Shown here piece after piece: positions 53,598 to 62,800 of a DNA stretch of 64,000 bases. Made by a program: the position numbers and the translations under genes. Source of the stretch: Streptomyces fumanus (GTDB lineage: Bacteria; Actinomycetota; Actinomycetes; Streptomycetales; Streptomycetaceae); contig NZ_BNBI01000002.1 in assembly GCF_014655295.1 (NCBI RefSeq), forward strand, positions 496,001 through 560,000. Direction: 5' to 3'. The first letter of the stretch is position 1, and each line of letters opens with the position of its first letter. The notes below the pieces were generated by a model that saw only the letters and a list, made by a program, of their open reading frames with translations, was not told where the DNA came from and made no database searches.

Positions 53598-56500
53598 CTA
53601 GTTCGTGCCGATCCGGGCGAGCAGCTCCACGATCCGGGACTGCACCTCGCTGCTGGTGGACCGCTCCGCCAGGAACAGCACGGTCTCGCCGGACGCCAGC
53701 CGCGGCAGGTCGGCCGCGTCGACGGCGGCGGTGTAGACGACCAGCGGGGTGCGGTTGAGCAGGCCGTTCGCCCGCAGCCAGTCCACGATCCCGGCCTGCC
53801 GCCGGTGCACCCGCAGCAGGTCCATCACGACCAGGTTGGGCCGGAACTGCCCCGCCAGCGCCACCGCTTCCGCGTCGCTCGTCGCCCGCGCCACCTGCAT
53901 CCCGCGCCGCTCCAGCGTCGCGGTCAGCGCCAGCGCGATCTCCGCGTGCTCCTCGATCAGCAGCACCCGCGGCGGATGCTGCTCACTGTCCCGGGGCGCG
54001 AGCGCCTTCAGCAGGACGGCCGGGTCGGCGCCGTACGCCGCGTCCCGCGAAGCCTGCCCGAGCCCGGCCGTCACCAGCACCGGCACCTCGGCGGCGACCG
54101 CGGCCTGCCGCAGCGACTGGAGCGCCGTACGGGTGATCGGCCCGGTCAGCGGGTCGACGAACAGCGCCGCCGGGAACGCGGCGATCTGCGCGTCGACCTC
54201 CTCGCGCGAGTGCACGATCACCGGCCGGTAGCCGCGGTCGCTCAGCGCCTGCTGCGTACTGACGTCCGGCGCGGGCCAGACCAGCAGCCGGCGCGGGTTG
54301 TCCAGCGGCTCCGGGGGCAGCTCGTCGTCCATCGGCTGCGGACGCGGCGGGTCCGCCACCTCCACGGCCCCACCGGGACCGTCCAACGGCTCCGGCCCCT
54401 CCGCGGCGTCCTTGTCCGGCGCCCCTATGGCATACGAACGGCCGGCCCCCTCGGTTCCCGGCGCGCGGCGCGCGGGCGCGGGCGGCTGCTCGGCCGACGG
54501 ATGCGGACGGGCCGCCCCGGCGGCCGGGTCGGGCGGAGTGCCCAGCTTGCGGCGGCGGCCCGAGCCGCCCGGCTGATGCGGGGCGGGCGTCGCCGACTGC
54601 TGCGCCTGGGCGGCCTGCCGATTGAACGGCACGCCCTGTCCCAGCGTCCGCACACTGATCGCCCGCCCCTGCGTGGAGTCCGGATCCACCGGCCCCGCCG
54701 CCTCCGCGGGCAGCGGCTGGGCGACGCGGGGGGCGTTCTCCGGCGGGAGGGGCGTACCCCGGCCGGGGGTGACCTGCGGCACGGGCGCGGGGGCCTGCGG
54801 GGGTACGGGTGCGCCACCGCCCGTGGCCTCACCGGCAGCGGGCCAGGGCTGGGGGGAGGGGCCGGGGGCGGCGGGGGCCGGCCTGGGGGGCGTCTGGGGC
54901 TGGGGGTGAGGCTGGGCCTGCGGTTGCGGCAGAGGCTGCCCGACGGGGGCACCCGGAGCGGGTACGCCGCTCTGGGCGGGTACGCCGGACTGGGCGGGTA
55001 CGCCGGTCTGGGCGGGTACGCCGGACTGAGCGGGTCGGCCAGCCTGGCCAGGCACGCCCGCCTGAGCCGGTACGCCGGCCTGCGGCGAGCCACCGGCCTG
55101 CGGGGAGGCACCGGCCTGCGGCGAGCCACCGACCTGAGGCGACGCGTCACCGCCGGGCCCGGGCACGCCCCCCTGCGCGGCAGCCGCAGTCTGGGCACCC
55201 TGCCCCGCCACGGCCCCCTGCCCCACCACGGGACCGGGCGCCGGAACCGGACCAGCTCCCTGCGGCGGTACGACACCGCCGGGCGCCACCGGCTGCTGCC
55301 CGGTCGGCACCGGCGGCCGCACGGGTACGCCGGGCGCGACCGCCTGCACGGACGCCCCCGGAACCGGTGCGACCGGCGCGGCCGGCGCGACCGGCGGAAC
55401 CTGCTGCACCGGCGCCCCCGCCTCGCCCGCCCGGCGACGGCGGCCGGTGGGCGCGCTGGTCGGATGCGCTTGCGGCGGGGTGTGGTCGTCGGCCTGGTCG
55501 TGCGGGACGGCGTCGTGCCGGCCGGCACCGTGCGTACCGTCGTCGATCAGCGCGTCCGTGGCGGCAGCGGGCGCGGGAACCCGCACCGGCCCCGCACCAC
55601 TCGCCACGCCACCGGATCCGACCACGCCACCAGATCCGGCCACGCCACCGGACCCGACCGCACCCTCGGCGGCCCGGTCCGCGTCGGCCGGAGGCAGGGC
55701 GAACACCTGGCGCGGAGCCGCCTCCTGCGTGGCGGCCCGCTCGGCCGCCGAGGCGAGGGCACGGCGTCGGCGCCCGGTCGGCTGGGACGCGTCCTCGGCG
55801 GCGGCCGCACCGGCCTGCGCGGGCAGCGCCGGCGGCAGCGCGTGCTGTTCCCCGGGCGCGCGCCGCGCACGCCGCCCGGCGGACTCGGGCGTCCCCTGCG
55901 AAGGGACGGGCACGCCCTGCGGCGGTACCGTCCCGCCCAGTCCGTTGCCGGACGCGGCGGTCCCCGCCGCGTGCTCGGCGGCGGTGAGGACGGCGCCCTC
56001 GGAGACACCGGCGCCCGGTGCCTCGTACATCTGTGAAGCCGGTGCCTCGGGTACGCCGGTGATGGCGTCGCCGACCGCCCCGGTGACCGCCCCGCCGAGC
56101 ACCTCGGGGGCCGCGCCCTCCGCGGGCCGCCCGCGCCGGCGCCCGGTCCCACCGGAGCCCTCGCCCGCCGTCGCCTCGGGGGCGGGCACCGCCTGCTCCG
56201 CGACGGGGGCCGTGTCCCCCGCGGCTCCCGCCCGGCGCCTGCGCCGCCCGGTCGGCACGGCCGCCGGGTCCGCCCCGGTACCGCCCGCCGGCCCGCCGTC
56301 GGCGTCGCCGTCCAGGAAGGCGTCGACGGAGGCCCGCCGGGCCCGCCGCCGCCCGCCCCCACCGGAGCCGTGCTCACCCGCGCCGATCTCCCCCGCACCG
56401 GGCACAGGCCCGCCCGGAACGGAACTACTCCCGTCCCCGGCCGGCAGGGCGGCCTGTCCGGCCGGGCCGGGCGGGGGAGCCACGGCCCCCGCCCCGCCCC

Positions 56501-58151
56501 CGATCGGGACTTCGAGGACGTACGCGCTGCCGCTCATCCCCGGCACGTCATGCGTCTGGAGCACGCCGCCGTGCGCCCGCACGATCCCGCGCACGATCGG
56601 TTCGTGCACCGGGTCGCCACCGGCGTACGGCCCGCGCACCTCGATCCGTACCACCTCGCCGCGCTGGGCGGCGGCGACCACGACGGTGTTGTCGAGGTAA
56701 CCGCCCGCCGAGACGGGCGTGTTGCCGGTCGCGTCGACACCGGCCACGTCGGCGACGAGATGCGCGAGGGCGGTGGCGAGCAGCCGGGCGTCGACCTCGG
56801 CCTCGATGGGCGGGGCGTGCACGGCGAACTGCACCCGGCCCGGCCCGATCAGCTCCACGGCCCCGTCGACACCGGCGGCGACGACGGCGTCGAGCATCAC
56901 CTTGGTCCGGGTGACACCCCCGCCCTCGGCGTCGAGCCGCTGGTAGCCGAGAACGTTGTCGATCAGGGTGGTGATCCGGGAGTAACCGGCCGAGAGGTGG
57001 TGCAGCACCTGGTTGGCCTCGGGCCACAACTGCCCGGCGTCGTCGGCGGCCAGCGCGGCCAGCTCGCGGCGCAGCTCCTCCAGCGGTCCGCGCAGCGAGG
57101 TGCCGAGGAGGGTCAGCAACTGCTCGTGCCGGGCGGCGAGCGCCTCGTACCGGTCCTTCTCGCGCTCGCCGAGCGCGGCGTACCGCTCCTCGCCCGCGGC
57201 CAGTTCCTCCGCGTGCTGTTCGCGCAGTTCGGCCAGTTCGTCGGCGTGCCGCTGGCGCAGCGCGGTCAGCTCGGCGGCGTGCTCCTCGGCGAGCCGCTCC
57301 ACCTCCTCGGCGTGCCGCTCGGCCGCCTCCTCCTTCTCCTTGACGACGGCGTCGTACGACCGCCGGTCGGTGAAGGTCATCACGGCGCCGACGAGCTGGT
57401 CGCCGTCGCGGACCGGCGCGGTGGTCAGGTCGACCGGGACCTGCTCGCCGCTCTTGGCGTACAGCACCTGCCCGCGCACCCGGTGCTTGCGCCCGGAGCG
57501 CAGGGTGTCGGCGAGCGGCGACTCGCCGTACGGGAACGGGGAGCCGTCGGCGCGCGAGTGCAGGACGAGGGTGTGCAGCTCGCGTCCGCCGAGGTCGCTG
57601 GCGCGGTAGCCCAGTATCTGGGCGGCGGCCGGGTTGACCAGGACGATCCGGCCGTCGGTGTCGGTGCCGACGACGCCCTCGGACGCGGCCCGCAGGATCA
57701 TCTCGGTCTGCCGCTGCGAGCGGGCCAGCTCGGCCTCGGTGTCGACGGTGCCGGAGAGGTCGCGGACGACGAGCATCAGCAGTTCGTCGCCGGTGTAGCC
57801 GTAGGTGTCGTAGCTCTGCTGCCCGGTCTGGAGGTTGGCGCTGGTGACCTCGACGGGGAACTCGCTGCCGTCGGTGCGCCGGGCGACCATCCGCGTCGGC
57901 TTGGTCCGCGCCCGGGGGTCGATGTGCTCGGGGCGGCGCATGGAGCCGGGGATCAGCTTGGAGTCGAACTCCGGCAGCAGATCGAGGAGCCCGCGCCCGA
58001 CCAGGGCGGTGCCGGGCGCCTCGAAGGCTTCGAGCGCGATGGTGTTCGCGTTGACGACGGTCCCGTTGGCATTGACCAGCACCAATGCGTCGGGCAGCGC
58101 GTCCAGTATGGCTGCGAGGCGAGCAGCGCCTCGGGATGGCCTGCTGCTCAC
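53598..58151 (-). CDS. Giant PAS - kinase-like - receiver protein, probable pseudokinase
   Basis: A 1517-aa protein. Two PAS domains (about 8-130 and 145-270) are followed by a Glu/Ala/Arg coiled coil (about 275-345) and a DHp-like helix pair in which the usual His-Glu-Leu-Arg-x-Pro box is replaced by TSLRGPLEEL, with no His. An HATPase-like region lacks clear N and G1 boxes. A ~725-residue Pro/Ala/Gly/Gln-rich linker follows. Two receiver-like domains end the protein: the first has LFVDPL, and the second has the acidic LLIEEH and phospho-acceptor-like VVMDLL. It resembles large Streptomyces hybrid kinases but appears unable to autophosphorylate by the normal route. Confidence 0.85.
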   Translation of the reverse strand: MSSRPSRGAARLAAILDALPDALVLVNANGTVVNANTIALEAFEAPGTALVGRGLLDLLPEFDSKLIPGSMRRPEHIDPRARTKPTRMVARRTDGSEFPVEVTSANLQTGQQSYDTYGYTGDELLMLVVRDLSGTVDTEAELARSQRQTEMILRAASEGVVGTDTDGRIVLVNPAAAQILGYRASDLGGRELHTLVLHSRADGSPFPYGESPLADTLRSGRKHRVRGQVLYAKSGEQVPVDLTTAPVRDGDQLVGAVMTFTDRRSYDAVVKEKEEAAERHAEEVERLAEEHAAELTALRQRHADELAELREQHAEELAAGEERYAALGEREKDRYEALAARHEQLLTLLGTSLRGPLEELRRELAALAADDAGQLWPEANQVLHHLSAGYSRITTLIDNVLGYQRLDAEGGGVTRTKVMLDAVVAAGVDGAVELIGPGRVQFAVHAPPIEAEVDARLLATALAHLVADVAGVDATGNTPVSAGGYLDNTVVVAAAQRGEVVRIEVRGPYAGGDPVHEPIVRGIVRAHGGVLQTHDVPGMSGSAYVLEVPIGGGAGAVAPPPGPAGQAALPAGDGSSSVPGGPVPGAGEIGAGEHGSGGGGRRRARRASVDAFLDGDADGGPAGGTGADPAAVPTGRRRRRAGAAGDTAPVAEQAVPAPEATAGEGSGGTGRRRGRPAEGAAPEVLGGAVTGAVGDAITGVPEAPASQMYEAPGAGVSEGAVLTAAEHAAGTAASGNGLGGTVPPQGVPVPSQGTPESAGRRARRAPGEQHALPPALPAQAGAAAAEDASQPTGRRRRALASAAERAATQEAAPRQVFALPPADADRAAEGAVGSGGVAGSGGVVGSGGVASGAGPVRVPAPAAATDALIDDGTHGAGRHDAVPHDQADDHTPPQAHPTSAPTGRRRRAGEAGAPVQQVPPVAPAAPVAPVPGASVQAVAPGVPVRPPVPTGQQPVAPGGVVPPQGAGPVPAPGPVVGQGAVAGQGAQTAAAAQGGVPGPGGDASPQVGGSPQAGASPQAGGSPQAGVPAQAGVPGQAGRPAQSGVPAQTGVPAQSGVPAQSGVPAPGAPVGQPLPQPQAQPHPQPQTPPRPAPAAPGPSPQPWPAAGEATGGGAPVPPQAPAPVPQVTPGRGTPLPPENAPRVAQPLPAEAAGPVDPDSTQGRAISVRTLGQGVPFNRQAAQAQQSATPAPHQPGGSGRRRKLGTPPDPAAGAARPHPSAEQPPAPARRAPGTEGAGRSYAIGAPDKDAAEGPEPLDGPGGAVEVADPPRPQPMDDELPPEPLDNPRRLLVWPAPDVSTQQALSDRGYRPVIVHSREEVDAQIAAFPAALFVDPLTGPITRTALQSLRQAAVAAEVPVLVTAGLGQASRDAAYGADPAVLLKALAPRDSEQHPPRVLLIEEHAEIALALTATLERRGMQVARATSDAEAVALAGQFRPNLVVMDLLRVHRRQAGIVDWLRANGLLNRTPLVVYTAAVDAADLPRLASGETVLFLAERSTSSEVQSRIVELLARIGTN
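54945..55145. repeat. Coding tandem repeat in the linker of the giant protein
   Basis: The unit GGCGGGTACGCCGG(A/T)CTG and variants encode runs of GVPAQSGVPAQ and SPQAGGSPQAG. The array is in frame and lies in the disordered linker. Confidence 0.85.
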
Positions 58152-58463
58152 GAGACGCCTTCCTCCCTGTTACCGCACCTTGCCGACCGCGGCCATCTTG
58201 CCAACCTGCCCGCGACGTGTCACGCGAGGGAGTCTAAGGGCTGGGGTGGTGCCCGCGGCGCCGGACGGGAGGGAGGTCGCCCGACGAAGTGACCCGGAAC
58301 AGGTGCCCGAGCGCCCTGACATCGGGCGACCGTCACAGGACCACCGCCGGACCCGCGAGAGACGCGCACGGCTTCCCCATGGCACCCGCATGACTCCTGC
58401 GGAGCACCCGGGGTCTCCTGCCGCGTCTCCCGCGTGGACCGGCTCACCGCCGCCGCACGCCCC
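58152..58463. other. 312-bp spacer upstream of the giant gene
   Basis: Contains the promoter region of the 1517-aa gene. I see no ORF of normal composition, no tRNA and no strong hairpin. Confidence 0.5.
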
Positions 58464-58961
58464 TCAGGAGGCCCCGGGCGAGCGCAGCTCGGGCAGCAGC
58501 GGTACGAGCCGGTCCCAGCGCCCGATCTGGCAGCCGTCGCGCCGGTCGTACCTGGCGTCGACGGGCCGCCCGGCCCAGGTGCCGGTGACCCGCGCGGTGG
58601 CCGGACCGCCGTACTGCATGGTGCAGACGCTGCCTTCGGGCACGGGCGCGAAGACGTTCCGCCCCGCGCGCGTGCTCCGCTCCACGGCGGCACAGGCCCC
58701 CCGGGGATCGGGGTGGCTGCCCCCTCGCTGGGGACGGCAGTACACCTCGTACGTCCCGTCCACGCCCTTGCCGGCGTCGCGGACGGTGACGGTGAGCCGG
58801 TCGACGCGGTCCTCGTCCCGTACGGGCGGAGGAGCGGCGGTCCCGCCGACCGGGCCGGCGGCGGGGCCGGCGGCGGCCGTGGCCGGGGGCATGACGGAAA
58901 GGGAGGAGAGCGCGGCGGCACAGACGGCGGCGGCGCCGAGGAGGCGAGTGACCTGCAGCAT
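58464..58961 (-). CDS. SSI-type (I16) secreted subtilisin inhibitor-like protein
   Basis: A 165-aa protein with a signal peptide (about 1-30, ending PATAAA). The mature domain has the four SSI cysteines: YEVYCRPQ, RGACAAVE, GSVCTMQY and DGCQIG. The reactive-site segment in SSI is C-P-M-V-Y; here it reads C-T-M-Q-Y, so P1 is predicted Met and P1' Gln. It inhibits extracellular serine proteases in Streptomyces. Family assignment by Cys pattern and the GTWAGRPVDARYDRRDGC segment. The precise target protease is unknown. Confidence 0.85.
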   Translation of the reverse strand: MLQVTRLLGAAAVCAAALSSLSVMPPATAAAGPAAGPVGGTAAPPPVRDEDRVDRLTVTVRDAGKGVDGTYEVYCRPQRGGSHPDPRGACAAVERSTRAGRNVFAPVPEGSVCTMQYGGPATARVTGTWAGRPVDARYDRRDGCQIGRWDRLVPLLPELRSPGAS

Positions 58962-59127
58962 GACCTGACTAACGCGCCGGCGCCCCGGACGTTGCGCACC
59001 CGGCGGAAGGGCTTTGCCCTGCGGGCCGCCTGCCTAGTACCGTGGGGGTCGATTGGTGACACCGCGCTCGACTGTGTCATCATCGGCAAGCACCGCTCGC
59101 GCTCGCCCGCGAGAGGCTGTGTTGTCT

Positions 59128-59218
59128 GGAGGCGTCGCCTAGTCCGGTCTATGGCGCCGCACTGCTAATGCGGTTTGGGCCTTAAAGCCCATCGAGGGTT
59201 CAAATCCCTCCGCCTCCG
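59128..59218 (+). tRNA. tRNA-Ser (anticodon GCU)
   Basis: Acceptor stem GGAGGCG (59128-59134) pairs with CGCCTCC (59211-59217), discriminator G. The anticodon GCT lies at 59164-59166. The long variable arm (TTTGGGCCTTAAAGCCCA) marks a class II tRNA. The T arm contains GGGTTCAAATCCC. CCA is not encoded. Confidence 0.97.
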
Positions 59219-59230
59219 CACAAGATCACC

Positions 59231-59257
59231 GAAGCCCCGGCCCCCGGCCGGGGCTTC
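59231..59257 (+). terminator. Hairpin terminator after tRNA-Ser(GCU)
   Basis: GAAGCCCCGGCC (59231-59242) and GGCCGGGGCTTC (59246-59257) pair perfectly over 12 bp with a 3-nt loop. Confidence 0.85.
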
Positions 59258-59394
59258 GTCGTTCCTCCGGCGTTTCCGCAGGTCACAAGGGGTGTGCCGA
59301 ACGGATTTCACATGACGGCGGCAGTCATGTAATGTTCTTCCTGTCGCCGCGAGCGGGCCGAAAGGACCGAAAGCGGCAGACGACAACAGAACAA

Positions 59395-59467
59395 GCACTC
59401 GTAGCTTAACGGATAGAGCATCTGACTACGGATCAGAAGGTTGCAGGTTCGAATCCTGCCGAGTGCA
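59395..59467 (+). tRNA. tRNA-Arg (anticodon ACG)
   Basis: Acceptor stem GCACTCG (59395-59401) pairs with CGAGTGC (59460-59466), discriminator A. The anticodon stem TCTGA/TCAGA encloses CTACGGA with anticodon ACG (59428-59430). The T arm is GCAGGTTCGAATCCTGC. tRNA-Arg genes are common attachment sites for actinomycete integrative elements. Confidence 0.97.
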
Positions 59468-59475
59468 CAGCAGGT

Positions 59476-59510
59476 CAAAGCCCCCGCCGATCCTCCCGGA
59501 GGGGGCTTTG
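59476..59510 (+). terminator. Hairpin terminator after tRNA-Arg
   Basis: CAAAGCCCCC (59476-59485) pairs with GGGGGCTTTG (59501-59510), a 10-bp perfect stem. Confidence 0.85.
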
Positions 59511-59700
59511 TCGTGCCGTACAGCAGCGAAGTACAGCAACCGTGTCAGCCGGTGCCGCCCATCGCATCGTCCAGCTTGCCGGTGGGGGGCACGCATCACG
59601 CAGAGGCTCGGCAGCGGCAGGGCTCCATGATCAGGCAAGGGGTGCCAGACGATGTGGCCGGCGCCCACGGACGACTGTGCCGGCGCGGCTTCCCTAACCG

Positions 59701-59866
59701 TGTCCGCAAAGTGCCTCCTGCCCCGCGGCGCCTGGCACGCACTCTCGTCGCACCGGACACAGCCCCGAGTACGCCCAGTACGAGGGGCTGCGTCCGGCAC
59801 GCCGAAAGCACGCACCAGGCGCCGCGGGGCCCGCCCTCCGGGCGGACGGAGGGACTTTGCGGGACA
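59701..59866. repeat. Long imperfect inverted repeat (arms ~72 and ~89 nt)
   Basis: The left arm 59701-59772 (TGTCCGCAAAGTGCCTCC ... CCCCGCGGCGCCTGG ... CCGGACACAGCCCC) is the reverse complement, at roughly 75-80% by eye, of 59778-59866 (GGGGCTGCGTCCGG ... CCAGGCGCCGCGGGG ... ACTTTGCGGGACA). The right arm carries an extra ~17 nt (a GCCCTCCGGGCGGACGGAGG insertion). The loop is about 5 nt. Long frames across it are mirror-image artefacts. Confidence 0.8.
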
Positions 59867-59898
59867 CGACCCAGGCGCCCTCCTCGAGACGACAAGGG

Positions 59899-60815
59899 TC
59901 ACGTTCTCAGCCAGGCGCGCCGGTGACGGGCCACGGCATACACCTGCTCCACTTGCTCCAGGGTGAGCTTGCCAGTGAGGGGACCCAGGGCCGCCACCTC
60001 TCGCTCTTGGTAGACCCGCACGGTGTACTGCGTGGCGGCACGGTGCAGGGACGCGACGCCCACGAAGACCAGGGCAGGTTCGACAGGCACGGTGAAGTCG
60101 CAGTACCGCCCCAGTACGACTCGGACGTAATCGGCTTCCGCCTTGCTCGCGGCGGCGTACGGATACGGCTGCCCGCCATTGATCTTCGCCATGGTGTCGC
60201 CGACCCAGACCGATGCACCTCGATGGGTCTTGGTGTTGATGGCGAACACGCCTCCTGGACCGATCAGTAGGTGATCGATGTCGCCGCCGTTGCTCTTCTC
60301 GATGCCGTGAAGGACCCGCCAACCGAGCGGGCCCAGCCGTTCCAGCTCTCGCCCGACCCGACGCTCGCCGTCGAGCCCGGTGAACCAGTTGTCCCATTCC
60401 GTGGGCTGTCTCAGCAGCTTTGCCCGCAGCCGCTGTGCCGTTGACGGGCCCCGCTCGGCGATCGTTCCCAGGAGTCGGGCCCCCGGGCGGTTCCTCGCCA
60501 GGTCGTCCCCCGGAGAGAGTGGTGGAAGGGGAGCCGGTCGCTCCGCCCTGTGCGGCGGAACAGGGTGACTGTGCTGCTGCTGGGCAGGTGGAGCAGGGCG
60601 CCGTAAGGGGACACTGGGATGTTCAGGGGCGAGCGTGATTCCATCCCTAGGTGCCGCTGCAGCACGGCCAGCGCTTCGTCTCGGTACTTCGGCGCCTTGA
60701 TCGTCACGACCTTCGTCGCTCGGTCCGCCCACGCGACAGCAGTCCCATCCGGAAGGTTGACGTAGAGCCGATCCTTGCCGTGTCGCTTCCACGGATTCAC
60801 CGTCAGGTCGCTCAC
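59899..60815 (-). pseudogene. NERD-domain (nuclease-related) protein, interrupted by a frameshift
   Basis: The N-terminus (from the GTG at 60815, AGGGGG upstream) reads SDLTVNPWKRHGKDRLYVNL ... AVLQRHLG. The C-terminus, in the -1 frame, reads DGITLAPEHPSVP ... and contains the NERD domain (GLDGERRVGRELERLG, HGIEKSNGGDIDHLLIGPGG, FAINTKTH), whose conserved residues are typical of the nuclease-related family. Re-reading one G at the GGG run (complement of 60645-60647) joins the frames as HLG-DGI. Either a real -1 frameshift mutation, a homopolymer error, or programmed frameshifting. The downstream part alone has a Met start but no RBS-supported alternative. Confidence 0.75.
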
Positions 60816-61063
60816 CAGTCGCCCCCTATGCCTGCCACCCCACACCTATGCCAGCAGCCGATGGCTGGATCGACAAGACCGCAGTCCACCGACCCGCACA
60901 GACAGGGCCAACCGGCCGGGGAATCTTGACCTCCGGTCATTTCGAAAGCGCAGCCCTGACGGCTCTACTGGCCGCCACTGAACAGATTGATCACTCTCCC
61001 CGCAGCAGCTCCAGCCCAAAGTCTCTGCGTCGACCTAAGCCGCGGAGACTGCAGGGGTGCCTA

Positions 61064-61528
61064 TTAATGACGCTCCAGGCTGAAACGCATGGCATCGATC
61101 AGCCGATACCGGGCTTCTCGGTAAGCCCTCCGTGCCTCCACACATTCAGGATCTTCACGTGTGAAGCCATTGATTACGCTGTCCCGGTAACCCGCCAGCT
61201 CGTTCGCAGCGCTTATCGCAAGTCGCACAACCTTCACGGGCGCCATGAGTTCGAGCTGATGCTGCTTGGCGTACACGCCGTGCCGTCCAATGACAGTGCG
61301 CACGTTGTCAGCCCGTTCCTCAGCCGTAAGGCCAGGGTCTCGACTCGTTTGGGTGATTTCATCCCGAGCTTGTGTTAGTGCATCAACGTACTGGGCGTAC
61401 GAACTCCGCATCGCATCCCTGTCGCGCTCAGAAAGGTCACGCCGCCATCTAAGATGGTCTGCGGTCAGAGTGCTGGCAATGCCAATGACTGCACCAACCG
61501 CAGTCGCCGCTATCGCTGTCCACTGCAT
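61064..61528 (-). CDS. Small membrane-anchored protein of unknown function
   Basis: A 154-aa protein with one N-terminal helix (AIAATAVGAVIGIASTLTAD) and a charged helical cytoplasmic domain (SERDRDAMRSSYAQYVDALT, etc.). Its base composition is clearly lower in GC than the chromosome core, suggesting recent acquisition. Not recognised as a named family. It lies between the NERD pseudogene and the XRE regulator. Confidence 0.65.
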   Translation of the reverse strand: MQWTAIAATAVGAVIGIASTLTADHLRWRRDLSERDRDAMRSSYAQYVDALTQARDEITQTSRDPGLTAEERADNVRTVIGRHGVYAKQHQLELMAPVKVVRLAISAANELAGYRDSVINGFTREDPECVEARRAYREARYRLIDAMRFSLERH

Positions 61529-61936
61529 GGCCAGCAGGGTAAGGGTTAGAAGAGAGCCCGTTGCTCTGTTCAGTATTCTGTCCTAGTTCGCTGCCCTATC
61601 CCGTCCAGAGGTGGGCTGCTGAGCGGTGCTCGGCGACGATCAACGCCGTCAACCGCCAACAGCTAAGTGGCAGTATTGATCGATTGTATGGCTTTTTAGG
61701 TCAGAGGCGCTCACAAGCGGAGGACAGGGAATTATCCTTGTCGTGTCACTTTATGAAGTCTCATGCGTCACCGTCCGTGGATGATTGGCTACGCACCGGT
61801 CGAGCAGTTCCCTCAGCTTCTCGGATCCGGCCAGGAGCGACTGCACACGACCGAGGAGTACCTGATCGTTCAACGCCACCGGTCCGGGTGGTCGAAAGCA
61901 GGGCGGCTGAGGCGTCTGCCTTGCCGGACGGACGCC
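61529..61936. other. 408-bp AT-richer spacer in the accessory region
   Basis: Composition is lower in GC (e.g. GGCAGTATTGATCGATTGTATGGCTTTTTAGG at 61670). Short frames here do not look coding. I see no tRNA or clear repeat. It may be remnant DNA from an earlier insertion. Confidence 0.5.
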
Positions 61937-62788
61937 TCAGCGCGAGCGCAGCGTCCGGCGCACCGTGCTGATGAGGTTCTGAGCGTCAACGCCGTGCACG
62001 GCGGACTCCTGGAGTGTGTTCCAGACCTGCAGATAGGTCGCCACGCTCTCGGCATCGTCCAGCCACAGCTCCGCATGCCAGTCCTCGGCGATCACGAGCC
62101 TGTTGTCCAAGATCCAGAATCCGTTGGCTGGGGGGATCTTGAGCGAGGAGCCGAGCGGAATGATCCCCAGCTCCACGGTGTCCATGCCGATGACCCCCGC
62201 GAGCCGATCGAGTTGGCCGGCGAGGACAGACGAAGGGCAGATCAGGGCGTGCAGGGCTGGCTCCCACACCAGGGCGTGAAACTTGCGGCCTGCCTCGTAC
62301 AACCACTCCTGGCGCCGCATACGGGCACGGACGGCGGCATCTGTGTCGCGGACCGAGCCGTGGAGGTCTGCGTAACGCAGGAAGATGTGGTGTGCGTAGT
62401 CGGCAGTCTGCAGCATGCCGGGAACGACAGACTCCTCCCAGGCGTAGATGGCTCGGGACCGCCCGACCTCGAGGTTCCAACTGTCCTGCACGGGCCGGTG
62501 CCCGGCGGCCAGTTGCCGGCGCCAGGAGCGGATGTGGGACTCGAAGCCCTTGAGACGGGCGTCCAGTTCATCGAAGACATCCGGCTGGCCGACACCCTCG
62601 GCCCAGGCCCGTAGGTCCTTGCTCGTGGCGGTCTGCTGGCCGTTCTCCAGCTTGTAGATCTTGGAGTGTGGCCAGCCGAGTCGCTGAGCCAGTCGCGTGC
62701 CGGTGAGCCGTCCTTCCGGGGCCGACAGCCGGAGTTCCCTCAAGCGCAGCCCGAGAGCCTGTCTGGCCTGCTGGAAGTCTGTGCTCAC
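61937..62788 (-). CDS. XRE-family regulator with DUF5753 domain
   Basis: A 283-aa protein. The XRE helix-turn-helix spans about residues 25-75 (GTRLAQRLGWPHSKIYKLEN). The DUF5753 ligand-like domain spans about 105-275 (WEESVVPGMLQTADYAHHIF and AELWLDDAESVATYLQVWN). This is the very large Streptomyces family often paired with a small DUF397 or DUF6879 gene and linked to development, e.g. WhiJ/BldB-like systems. It starts 12 bp after the DUF6879 gene stop, so the two form an operon. The start is a GTG. Confidence 0.92.
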   Translation of the reverse strand: MSTDFQQARQALGLRLRELRLSAPEGRLTGTRLAQRLGWPHSKIYKLENGQQTATSKDLRAWAEGVGQPDVFDELDARLKGFESHIRSWRRQLAAGHRPVQDSWNLEVGRSRAIYAWEESVVPGMLQTADYAHHIFLRYADLHGSVRDTDAAVRARMRRQEWLYEAGRKFHALVWEPALHALICPSSVLAGQLDRLAGVIGMDTVELGIIPLGSSLKIPPANGFWILDNRLVIAEDWHAELWLDDAESVATYLQVWNTLQESAVHGVDAQNLISTVRRTLRSR

Positions 62789-62800
62789 TGGTTCCGCTCG

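Noticed and set aside
52803-56036. A 1077-codon plus-strand frame over the TetR gene and the giant gene
   Set aside because: Covers two real genes in other frames and is rich in Arg/Pro/Gly only.
56370-58292. A 640-codon plus-strand frame opposite the PAS domains
   Set aside because: Antisense shadow; the opposite strand has clear PAS and coiled-coil sequence.
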